A DNA stretch of 13,315 nucleotides from Desulfovibrio sp. Dsv1 (GTDB lineage: Bacteria > Desulfobacterota > Desulfovibrionia > Desulfovibrionales > Desulfovibrionaceae), in NCBI GenBank assembly GCA_000403945.1, contig APFI01000031.1, positions 1 to 13,315 of the forward strand, written 5' to 3'. Below are positions 7,107 to 13,315 of the stretch, piece after piece. Numbering within the stretch: position 1 is the first letter of the stretch; each line of letters begins with the position of its first letter. The position numbers and the translations under genes are program-made. The notes beneath the pieces were generated by a model. It did not search any database. It worked only from the letters and a program-made list of their open reading frames with translations, and was not told the DNA's origin.

Positions 7107-7601
7107 ATGGAAAAACAGAGTATCGTCGCGCCGGACAATGCCCCTCTGGACAGGATTTACATCGTAGCCGCCACGCTCAACGCCTTCAAGGGACGCCGCC
7201 ATGTGGAAGTGCACATCTTCCGCCACGGGGCCACAGACGAGGAACTGGCGGCCCTTGAGGGCAAAAAACTGGTGGGTCCGCCCGACCCGGCGGTGCCGCC
7301 CCAGGTTCTGCAAGGCGCCACCGAGGAGGCCGCCCTGCGTTGCGTGCTGGAGGCCTTCACCGCCGAGGAAAGCCAGGCCCTGATGGCCTACCTTGAACAG
7401 CGCTATGCCGAGCACATCGAAAAAATCACGGTCTGCCCCATGGATCTGCCGGTACCGCTGGGCGTGGCTCCGTTGAGCGGCATCCCCGAAGGCAAGAGCA
7501 CGGGTTTCATCAGCTTCGACGCCGTGCCCGATTATCCCCTTCCCTTTGTGGCGCGCGGCTTTTACGATCTGGCCGTCCACGAGCCGCTGATGGCGGAATA
7601 G
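7107..7601 (+). CDS. Conserved-looking protein of unknown function (164 aa)
   Basis: The only confident plus-strand gene. The start at 7107 has AGGA 6 bases upstream (7097-7100); the frame also runs open far upstream antisense to uvrB, but that part is a shadow. The product is soluble-looking and acidic, with no signal peptide or membrane segment. It opens with a polar tail, then a beta-like segment DRIYIVAATLNAFKGRRHVE (15-34). A helical middle follows (EEAALRCVLEAFTAEESQAL, about 73-92). Next come VCPMDLPVPLGVAPLSGIPEGK (109-130, including the single Cys-Pro) and a C-terminal FISFDAVPDYPLPFVARG (134-151). I recognise no family or catalytic motif. It is divergent from uvrB, and its last 40 bp overlap the 3' end of aat on the opposite strand. 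Good start signal and protein-like composition support it being real. Confidence 0.75.
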   Translation: MEKQSIVAPDNAPLDRIYIVAATLNAFKGRRHVEVHIFRHGATDEELAALEGKKLVGPPDPAVPPQVLQGATEEAALRCVLEAFTAEESQALMAYLEQRYAEHIEKITVCPMDLPVPLGVAPLSGIPEGKSTGFISFDAVPDYPLPFVARGFYDLAVHEPLMAE

Positions 7602-8320
7602 GCGTAGCCCGTTTTCCAGGGAGCCCAAGGGACGTTTTCCATCCGCCGACCGACCGGTTCTCCTGTCTCATCGGCGGCCAGAGCCCGCGCCAGTCGATCC
7701 AGAAAAGACGCTCTCGGCAACATGACCCCGCCCATCCGCATGATGTGCGGGGTCTGTTGCTGGCAATCCAGCAGCTCCGCTCCGCGCAACCGCAACAACG
7801 CCACCAGCCCGGCCAGAGCCGCGCGGGATGCCTCGGACGCGCGGTGAAACATGGATTCGCCGAAAAAGGCCCGGCCCAAGGCCACACCATATAGTCCCCC
7901 GGCCAGAGATCCGTCCCGCCAGGCCTCCACGGAATGGGCATAGCCCAGAGCGTGCAGACGCTCATAGGCCGCGATCATCTCCGGCGTGAGCCAGGTACCG
8001 TTTCCAGCCGTGCGCGGTCCGGCACAAGCCCGGATGACCAGCCCGAAGGCCGCGTCCAGAGTAAGGTCAAAGGAGTGACGGCGCAACGCTCGGGCGCTGC
8101 GGGACGGCAGACGGAAAGACTCCAGGGGCAGCACGCAACGAGGGTCCGGCGACCACCACAGGATGGGCAGCCCCTCTTCATACCAGGGAAAGATACCCCG
8201 GCTGTAGGCCGCCAACAGGCGTTCGGGCCGCAGATCGCCGCCCGCGCAGAGCAGTCCGTCCGCGCGGGCGGCTTTCGGGGGCGGGAATTGCGCGGCCAGC
8301 TCCGCGAACACGCCGCGCAT
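7562..8320 (-). CDS. aat: Leucyl/phenylalanyl-tRNA-protein transferase Aat
   Basis: A cytoplasmic enzyme that moves Leu or Phe from aminoacyl-tRNA onto proteins with N-terminal Lys or Arg, marking them for ClpS/ClpAP. Family motifs run the whole length of the 252 residues: GLLCAGGDL (22-30), YSRGIFPWY (39-47), WWSPDPR (55-61), AHSVEAW (128-134), GGLYGVALGRAFFGESMF (141-158) and LLDCQQQTPHI (183-193). Glu155, Asp185 and Gln187 align by position with E. coli Glu156, Asp186 and Gln188, which are implicated in catalysis. About 40 residues follow the last strong motif (PRASFLDRL), and the final 13 codons are antisense to the neighbouring plus-strand gene. The start lies 7 bp after the clpA stop; GGAGG is 12 bases upstream, within the end of clpA. 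This fits translational coupling and operon membership. Confidence 0.95.
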   Translation of the reverse strand: MRGVFAELAAQFPPPKAARADGLLCAGGDLRPERLLAAYSRGIFPWYEEGLPILWWSPDPRCVLPLESFRLPSRSARALRRHSFDLTLDAAFGLVIRACAGPRTAGNGTWLTPEMIAAYERLHALGYAHSVEAWRDGSLAGGLYGVALGRAFFGESMFHRASEASRAALAGLVALLRLRGAELLDCQQQTPHIMRMGGVMLPRASFLDRLARALAADETGEPVGRRMENVPWAPWKTGYAYSAISGSWTARS

Positions 8321-8327
8321 GCCGTAC

Positions 8328-10664
8328 TCAGGCCTCCACGCTCTGCCGTGCGGCTTTGGCGCGGGGCAAGGCGGTCGGCATCAAGGCCAAGGCGTCATTC
8401 TTGAGCGTCAGGCGGACGCTGCCGCCCCTTTTCAACGAACCGAACAGGAGCTCATGAGCCAGCCGGTCTTCCAGCTCATTGCGCAGCAGACGGCGCAGGG
8501 GCCGCGCGCCCATGGCCGGATCAAAGCCCTTGCGCGCCAACCACTGCCGGGCCTTGTCCGTCACGCTCAACGTAACATTGCGCCGGGCCAGTGTGACGCG
8601 AATCTCGGCCAGGAACTTGTCCACGATACGCAGCATCATTTCCTGAGACAGACTGCGGAAGGGCACCATGACGTCCAGACGGTTGCGGAACTCGGGCGTA
8701 AACAGATTTTCCACGGCCTTGAGGCCCTTGCGGGCCGCGTCTTCGGGCGCGACCTGGCCAAAGCCGATGGACGAGCGCGACATCTCGAAGGCCCCGGCAT
8801 TGGAGGTCATGATCAGGATGACGTTCGAGAAATCGGTTTTGCGGCCCGTGTTGTCCGTAAGAGTCGCATAATCCATAACCTGAAGTAATACATTAAATAT
8901 ATCCGGGTGGGCCTTTTCCACCTCGTCCAGCAGAACCACGGAATACGGAGCCTTGCGCACCGCTTCGGTAAGCAGGCCGCCCTGATCAAAGCCCACGTAT
9001 CCCGGAGGCGAACCGATCAGGCGGGACACGGAATGCTTTTCCATGTACTCGCTCATGTCATAGCGCAGGAACTCCACGCCCATGAGTTTGGCCAGGCTGC
9101 GGGCCACCTCGGTTTTGCCCACGCCTGTGGGCCCGTAGAACAGAAAGGTCCCTGCCGGGCGCTGCTCCTGCCCGAGTCCGGCGCGGGCGCGCAAAATGGC
9201 CCGCACTGTAAGTTCAATGGCTTTCTCCTGACCGAAGACCAGAGACTTCAAGTCTCGCTCAAGACTGGCCAGACGCGCGCGTTCCCGCCCGGAGACCGTG
9301 CGGATGGGGATGCCCGCCATACGGGCCACCACCCGCTCCACGTCGGCCATACTCACAGCCGGTCGCGCCTCCCTGCCCGACGCGGATGGGATGGCGCTGG
9401 ACGGGACGCTCTGCCGCAGGCGCACGGCGGCCCCGGTTTCATCCATGATGTCAATGGCCTTGTCCGGCAACAACCGGTCCCGCACATGCCGTGCGGAAAG
9501 TTCAACCATCGCCTTAAGAACAGTGGGGCTGTAGCGCACCCGGTGATACTCGGCATAACGCCCTTCCAGCCCCTGAAGAATGGCCAGGCAGTCCGTAACA
9601 TCAGGCTCGCGCAGGTCAATGCGCTGGAAGCGCCGGGCCAGGGCGCGGTCCTTTTCCAGATGATTGCGGAACTCCTCATAGGTGGTGGATCCGATACAGC
9701 GGATTTCGCCGCCGGCCAGAGCCGGTTTGAGCAGATTGGAGGCGTCCATGGAACCGCCGGACGTGGAACCGGCCCCCACTATCGTGTGGATTTCGTCAAT
9801 GAACAGGATGGCCTCGGGCATGGCCTTGAGGGCCTGCACAATGGCCTTGAGCCGTCCCTCGAAGTCGCCGCGGTAACGGGTACCGGCCAGCACCAGGCCC
9901 ATATCCAGGGCGAACAGTTTGGTGTCGGCGAACATTTCCGGCACCCGGCCCTCGGCGATGCGCAGAGCCAGCCCCTCGGCAAGGGCGGTTTTGCCCACGC
10001 CCGGATCGCCCACAAAGAGCGGATTGTTTTTGCGGCGGCGGCAGAGCACCTCAATGGCACGGTCCAGTTCCTGCTCACGGCCCACAAGGGGATCTATCTT
10101 GCCTTCTCTGGCGCGGGCCGTAAGATCCACAGTATACTGGACCAGAGGGTCGCCCTTGGCCGCGCGGGCTCCGCCTGACGCGCCGTCGTCCGCCTCTCCG
10201 GTTCCGCTTTCCCCCACGCCACGTGAACCGCCGCCCTCGCCCAAGCCGTGGGAGATGAAGGTCAGCACGTCCAGACGCTCCACGCCCTGCCTGCGCAGAA
10301 AGAAGAGCGCGTAGCTTTCCTCCTCGTCCATGATGGCGATGAGCAGATCGCCCAGTTCCACAACGTCGCGGCCCGCCGAGCGGATGTGCTTGAGCGCGCG
10401 CTCCAGCACGCGCTGCACGCCGTCGGTCTGGGTGACTTCATATTTGCCAGGCTGGTCCACCACTTCCAGTTCCGTACGGAAAAAACCTTCCAGCTGCTCA
10501 CGCAGTACGGCCACACTGGCCCCGCTGCCTTCCAGCATGCCCCGGCCTTTCATGCTGTTGGTCAGGGCGTAGAGCACATGTTCTACCGTCAGCAGATCAT
10601 GCCTGCGCCGTTGCACTTCCATAAGGGCGTCCCGCAGGACGCTTTGCACGCTTTTACTCAGCAT
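8328..10664 (-). CDS. clpA: ATP-dependent Clp protease ATP-binding subunit ClpA
   Basis: A hexameric AAA+ unfoldase that feeds ClpS-delivered N-degron and other substrates to ClpP. The 778 residues carry the normal plan. The Clp N domain (1-140) is the ClpS docking site. A Gly-rich linker (about 141-170) follows. D1 has Walker A GDPGVGKT (219-226) and Walker B ILFIDE (286-291). D2 has Walker A GPTGVGKT (511-518), Walker B VVLLDE (576-581), FRNRLD (659-664) and sensor-2 GARPLRR (719-725). There is no long ClpB-type coiled-coil insertion between D1 and D2, and the ClpS neighbour also argues for ClpA. The ClpP-contacting loop reads SIGFG (632-636), i.e. IGF rather than the IGL of E. coli ClpA. 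The start at 10664 is set by GGAG 5 bases upstream. Confidence 0.97.
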   Translation of the reverse strand: MLSKSVQSVLRDALMEVQRRRHDLLTVEHVLYALTNSMKGRGMLEGSGASVAVLREQLEGFFRTELEVVDQPGKYEVTQTDGVQRVLERALKHIRSAGRDVVELGDLLIAIMDEEESYALFFLRRQGVERLDVLTFISHGLGEGGGSRGVGESGTGEADDGASGGARAAKGDPLVQYTVDLTARAREGKIDPLVGREQELDRAIEVLCRRRKNNPLFVGDPGVGKTALAEGLALRIAEGRVPEMFADTKLFALDMGLVLAGTRYRGDFEGRLKAIVQALKAMPEAILFIDEIHTIVGAGSTSGGSMDASNLLKPALAGGEIRCIGSTTYEEFRNHLEKDRALARRFQRIDLREPDVTDCLAILQGLEGRYAEYHRVRYSPTVLKAMVELSARHVRDRLLPDKAIDIMDETGAAVRLRQSVPSSAIPSASGREARPAVSMADVERVVARMAGIPIRTVSGRERARLASLERDLKSLVFGQEKAIELTVRAILRARAGLGQEQRPAGTFLFYGPTGVGKTEVARSLAKLMGVEFLRYDMSEYMEKHSVSRLIGSPPGYVGFDQGGLLTEAVRKAPYSVVLLDEVEKAHPDIFNVLLQVMDYATLTDNTGRKTDFSNVILIMTSNAGAFEMSRSSIGFGQVAPEDAARKGLKAVENLFTPEFRNRLDVMVPFRSLSQEMMLRIVDKFLAEIRVTLARRNVTLSVTDKARQWLARKGFDPAMGARPLRRLLRNELEDRLAHELLFGSLKRGGSVRLTLKNDALALMPTALPRAKAARQSVEA

Positions 10665-10685
10665 ATTTTCTCCAAACTCCCGCTA

Positions 10686-10700
10686 CGGCCGAAGCGGCCG
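10686..10700 (-). other. GC-rich hairpin in the clpS-clpA gap
   Basis: CGGCCG-CTT-CGGCCG on the minus strand, a 6 bp all-GC stem, ends 21 bp before the clpA start and just upstream of its ribosome binding site. This 129 bp gap is the largest inside the radA-to-aat unit. The hairpin might affect clpA translation or mark an RNA processing point. No T-run follows, so termination is unlikely. Confidence 0.35.
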
Positions 10701-10793
10701 CGGGGAGCTGTTCCGAGGGCGTGGCCGCATGCCGCGCCTCTACTGCGGCGCTTTGATGCGCCGTGGCGGCAGCCTTTACACGGCTGATTGCGC

Positions 10794-11114
10794 TCAATGA
10801 GTTTTTTCCATGGTGCATTTGAGGGGAAAGCCCGCAACGCGCGCCTCCCGGTGGACGCGGCTGACCTTGGCTTCGGCCACTTCGCGGGTATAAATGCCGC
10901 ACTGCCCCACGCCGCGCTGGTGTACGGCCAGCATAATGGCCGTGGCTTCTTCCAGCGGTTTGTGAAACACGTCGCAAAGGATGTTCACCACAAAATCCAT
11001 GCTGGTGTAATCGTCGTTATGCAGCAGAACACGGTAGCGGTCCGGCTCCTTGAGCTTCCTGACCACAATGGTCCTGCTTTCTCCGTCGGTTTCATCCTGA
11101 TGAGACAACGGCAT
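10794..11114 (-). CDS. clpS: ATP-dependent Clp protease adaptor ClpS
   Basis: An adaptor that binds N-terminal Leu, Phe, Tyr or Trp on substrates and hands them to ClpA. At 106 residues it equals E. coli ClpS. The core is YRVLLHNDDYTSMDFVV (27-43) followed by IMLAVHQRG and EVAEAKV. Residues that line the N-degron pocket in E. coli are all found by alignment: Asn33, Asp34, Asp35, Thr37, the gate Met39, Met61 and His65. The N-terminal tail (1-23) is polar and flexible, as expected for delivery to ClpA. The frame extends upstream, but the ATG at 11114 is preceded by GGGAG with 8 bases between, and it leaves 22 bp after the CYTH gene. The clpA gene follows after 129 bp. Confidence 0.95.
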   Translation of the reverse strand: MPLSHQDETDGESRTIVVRKLKEPDRYRVLLHNDDYTSMDFVVNILCDVFHKPLEEATAIMLAVHQRGVGQCGIYTREVAEAKVSRVHREARVAGFPLKCTMEKTH

Positions 11115-11136
11115 GGCACAATCTCCCGCAAGCGCC

Positions 11137-11784
11137 TCAGGCCTTGGCAGCCGTTCCGGGCTTGCCGTCCCGCGGATCCGTATCCGCAAGGCCCAGTTCC
11201 CGCCGGCAGCGGCACCGTTGCTCCGCGTCGAACACGAAAGAAAGATCCGGGGGCAGGTTGTGCAGGCGGCGCCATTCCTGATGCAGCTGATGATAACTTT
11301 TGGTGCTTATTTCGGCCTTGTCAAGCCCCAGACGCGCGGCGACCCGGTCAATATGCCCGGCTTCGCCTTCCAGTTCCACCACATTGGCGAAGGGCAGCGC
11401 GTCCAGTTCCACTTCCACATCCTCAAAAAACCACGGCTCGCGCACCTTCTCGTAACGCGCGCCTACCGCGTAGCCCAGGCCCTTCAGCAGGGCGAGCGTG
11501 GCCGCTCCGTCGGCCACTTCCAGTTCGCGTTCCTCGCGCACCTTGAACCGCCCGCTCTGCGGCGCGGGCAGTTTGAGGGTCAGCACATGGCGCGTGACGT
11601 CCGGCCATTCCTGCAGACGCAGGCGCAGCAGTCGCCCGCTGGCGAACAACTGCGCGTCGGGCGTATCAAAAACCCAGTTGCTTTCAAGATGCGCGCCCAG
11701 ATTACGCGCGCCCAGATTGTGCAGCTCCCGGCGTAACGTTGCGAAATCCACGTTCAGATATTTGCGTTCCACTTCCAGGGGCAT
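11137..11784 (-). CDS. CYTH-domain protein (class IV adenylate cyclase / thiamine triphosphatase family)
   Basis: A CYTH tunnel-fold protein that in the family acts on triphosphates (cAMP synthesis from ATP, thiamine triphosphate or tripolyphosphate hydrolysis) using metal bound by acidic residues. The diagnostic ExExK signature is EVERK at residues 4-8. The other alternating charged beta-strands follow: RLLRLRL (51-57), LTLKLP (68-73), REERELEV (83-90), YEKVREPW (111-118), VEVELDALPF (123-132) and VELEG (136-140). At 215 residues it is longer than compact CyaB proteins. The tail after about 175 includes CRCRREL and has no assigned role. The start at 11784 has GGAGG 9 bases upstream, the best ribosome binding site in the operon. 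It lies 23 bp after radA and 22 bp before clpS. Which triphosphate it uses cannot be told from sequence; the CyaB label commonly given to such genes is not proof of cyclase activity. Confidence 0.85.
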   Translation of the reverse strand: MPLEVERKYLNVDFATLRRELHNLGARNLGAHLESNWVFDTPDAQLFASGRLLRLRLQEWPDVTRHVLTLKLPAPQSGRFKVREERELEVADGAATLALLKGLGYAVGARYEKVREPWFFEDVEVELDALPFANVVELEGEAGHIDRVAARLGLDKAEISTKSYHQLHQEWRRLHNLPPDLSFVFDAEQRCRCRRELGLADTDPRDGKPGTAAKA

Positions 11785-11807
11785 GTTTCGCTTCCTCCGG
11801 CAAAAAA

Positions 11808-13178
11808 TCACTGGCGGCGGAACAAACGCTGCTGCAGGGCCGCGATAGTGACAACGCCGCCTCCCACCTTGCCGTTGCCCGCTCCGCCATCAGGATAGAC
11901 AATAGGCTCGAAACCCAGCCGCCGGGCCTGTGAAAGGCGCAGCTCCTGCGCGGCCACAGGCCGCACCTGACCGTTGAGATCCACCTCGCCCCAGAGCACG
12001 CACTTTTCCGGCAGGGGCACGTCATAATAGGAGGACAGCACGGCGGCCACCAAGGCCAGGTCCAGGCCGGGCTCCTGCAGGCGCATGCCGCCGCCCACCT
12101 TGGCGTAAATGTCCACCTGACCGAAGTTGAGCTTGAGCCGCTTTTCCAGCACGGCCAGAAGCAGATGCAGGCGGTTGGCGTCAAAGCCCAGCGCGGCGCG
12201 GCGCGGGATGCTCAGGAAGGTCCGCGCCACCAGGGCCTGAATCTCCACGGCCAGCGGGCGCTGCCCGTCCACGGCCATGACAACGGCGGTGCCGGACAAC
12301 GAGGCGTCGCGCGCGCCCAGAAAAAAAGTGGAGGGATCGTCCACCACCTGCATGCCGCGCTCTCCCATGCGGAAGACCAGCAATTCCTCATTGGGGCCGA
12401 AACGGTTCTTGAACACGCGCAGCAGACGGAACATCTGACGGCGGTCCCCCTCCAGGGAGATGACCGTGTCCACCATATGCTCCAGCAGACGCGGCCCGGC
12501 CAGAACGCCGTCCTTGGTCACATGGCCCACCAGAATCAGGGTGCAGCCTGAACGACGGCAGCCCTCCAGCAGGGCCGTGGCCACGGCGCGCACCTGGCTG
12601 ACGTTGCCGGGCAGGCCGTCGGCCTCCAGACTGGTCAGGGTCTGCACCGAGTCCACGACCACCAGGGCGGGCGTCGAGGCTCCGCCATTGAGGGCGTCCA
12701 GCACGTCTTCCACCCTGGAGGTGGCCAGCGCCAGAAGGTTGGGGTCCAGCATATTGAGCCGCTCGCCCCTGGACTTGATCTGCGGCAGGGATTCTTCGCC
12801 GCTGGCGTAGAGTACCGGCTTGCCCTGGGCCGCCACCAGCCCGGCCACCTGCAACAGCAGGGTGGATTTGCCGATGCCCGGTTCGCCGCCCACCAGGATG
12901 GCCGCACCCGGCACCAGCCCCTTGCCCAGCACGCGGTCCAGAGCCTTGAGCCCGCTGCCGTAGGGGGTGTGCCCGGCGTCGGCCACGTCGCGCAGGGGCA
13001 CGGGACGGTCGACCCCGCCGGGACCGGAAGACGTGGCGGTCCGGCGGCCAGCCGTCGGGCGGGGCTGGGCCGAGGCCTCAAGGGTATTCCATTCGCGGCA
13101 GTTGGGGCACTGGCCGCGCCATTGCAGGGTCTGGGCTCCGCATACTGAACAGAGATAGATTTCGCGCGTTTTGGCCAT
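11808..13178 (-). CDS. radA: DNA repair protein RadA (Sms)
   Basis: A RecA-like, Lon-related ATPase that promotes branch migration and processing of recombination intermediates. The 456 residues match the family length. The N-terminal zinc finger has Cys10, Cys13, Cys24 and Cys27 (CSVCG...CPNC). The RecA-like core has Walker A GEPGIGKST (98-106), the Walker B-like strand ALVVVDSVQ (171-179) and the RadA-specific KNRFG motif (257-261). The C-terminal Lon-protease-like domain (about 290-456, DIYAKVGGGMRLQEPGLDLA) lacks the Ser-Lys catalytic pair, as is normal for RadA. The start at 13178 is the ATG just before the zinc finger, with AGG 8 bases upstream. It is the first gene of a likely operon continuing to aat. 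Confidence 0.97.
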   Translation of the reverse strand: MAKTREIYLCSVCGAQTLQWRGQCPNCREWNTLEASAQPRPTAGRRTATSSGPGGVDRPVPLRDVADAGHTPYGSGLKALDRVLGKGLVPGAAILVGGEPGIGKSTLLLQVAGLVAAQGKPVLYASGEESLPQIKSRGERLNMLDPNLLALATSRVEDVLDALNGGASTPALVVVDSVQTLTSLEADGLPGNVSQVRAVATALLEGCRRSGCTLILVGHVTKDGVLAGPRLLEHMVDTVISLEGDRRQMFRLLRVFKNRFGPNEELLVFRMGERGMQVVDDPSTFFLGARDASLSGTAVVMAVDGQRPLAVEIQALVARTFLSIPRRAALGFDANRLHLLLAVLEKRLKLNFGQVDIYAKVGGGMRLQEPGLDLALVAAVLSSYYDVPLPEKCVLWGEVDLNGQVRPVAAQELRLSQARRLGFEPIVYPDGGAGNGKVGGGVVTIAALQQRLFRRQ

Positions 13179-13315
13179 GGCTGAAACCTACGGAAAAAGG
13201 ACGCTCGGCGCAAGGAGAACGGTATCCTTAACCTTCCAAAAGAGAGAGTCACATGTAGTAGTTCAGACTTGATCAGACAGTTCTCTCCGTTTTGAGGTTT
13301 TGCCTGTCCGCCTAG
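13179..13315. other. Noncoding region upstream of radA
   Basis: 137 bp from the radA start to the right edge, presumably carrying the promoter of the radA operon. The best sigma-70-like pair I can see on the minus strand, GTGACT-N17-AAGGAT, is weak and is not called separately. A 6 bp direct repeat TCAGAC occurs at 13263-13268 and 13273-13278, spaced 10 bp start to start (one helical turn). No gene or RNA was recognised. Confidence 0.4.

Noticed and set aside
8907..10178. Plus-strand 423-codon open frame opposite clpA
   Set aside because: Shadow of clpA with no recognisable domain and no ribosome binding site.
10789..10800. Programmed -1 frameshift at the run of six A before the clpS stop
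   Set aside because: In the clpS frame the codons are GAA AAA ACT, not the classical X XXY YYZ arrangement, and ClpS already has its normal length and ending.
1..13315. CRISPR arrays, insertion sequences, prophage, tRNA or rRNA genes, toxin-antitoxin pairs
   Set aside because: No repeat-spacer pattern, transposase, integrase, RNA-gene signature or small gene pair was seen; apart from the unknown gene and the left-edge fragment, the coding content is standard housekeeping plus one polysaccharide export gene.

Overview
This window looks like chromosomal housekeeping DNA from a GC-rich, Gram-negative bacterium. Two things suggest Desulfovibrionaceae (Desulfovibrio-like): the gene order (uvrB-ligA-dapB beside a clpS-clpA-aat group) and the protein styles. 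That placement is an inference from remembered gene order and composition; no search was run. Nearly everything reads on the minus strand. The one confident plus-strand gene is a 164-residue protein of unknown function. I found no tRNA, rRNA, insertion sequence, prophage gene or CRISPR array.

Layout, in transcription order from the right edge. The first minus-strand unit (13178 down to 7562) is radA, a CYTH-domain protein (CyaB/ThTPase type), clpS, clpA, aat. Gaps are 23, 22, 129 and 7 bp, so it is probably one operon. ClpS, ClpA and Aat are the adaptor, the unfoldase and the N-terminal amino-acid transferase of the bacterial N-degron pathway; their partner peptidase ClpP is not in the window. 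RadA adds recombination and branch migration. The unknown plus-strand gene (7107-7601) converges on aat, and the two 3' ends overlap by 40 bp. It is divergent from uvrB across a 66 bp AT-rich gap.

The second minus-strand unit (7040 down to 2005) is uvrB, ligA, dapB: nucleotide excision repair, NAD+-dependent DNA ligation and lysine/peptidoglycan precursor synthesis. It seems to end just after dapB in a weak hairpin region. A separate unit then starts with a KpsD/Wza-type polysaccharide export protein (1835 down to 279). Its 169 bp upstream region holds a sigma-54-like -24/-12 match and an 8+8 bp inverted repeat. At the left edge a further minus-strand gene begins at position 99 with a strong Shine-Dalgarno site and runs out of the window after 33 codons.

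Two DNA repair and recombination functions (RadA, and UvrB with LigA) lie on either side of the regulated-proteolysis genes. No wholly new system is visible. The items most worth following are the unknown 164-aa protein, the CYTH protein placed between radA and clpS, the upstream signals of the polysaccharide export gene, and the cut-off gene at the left edge.
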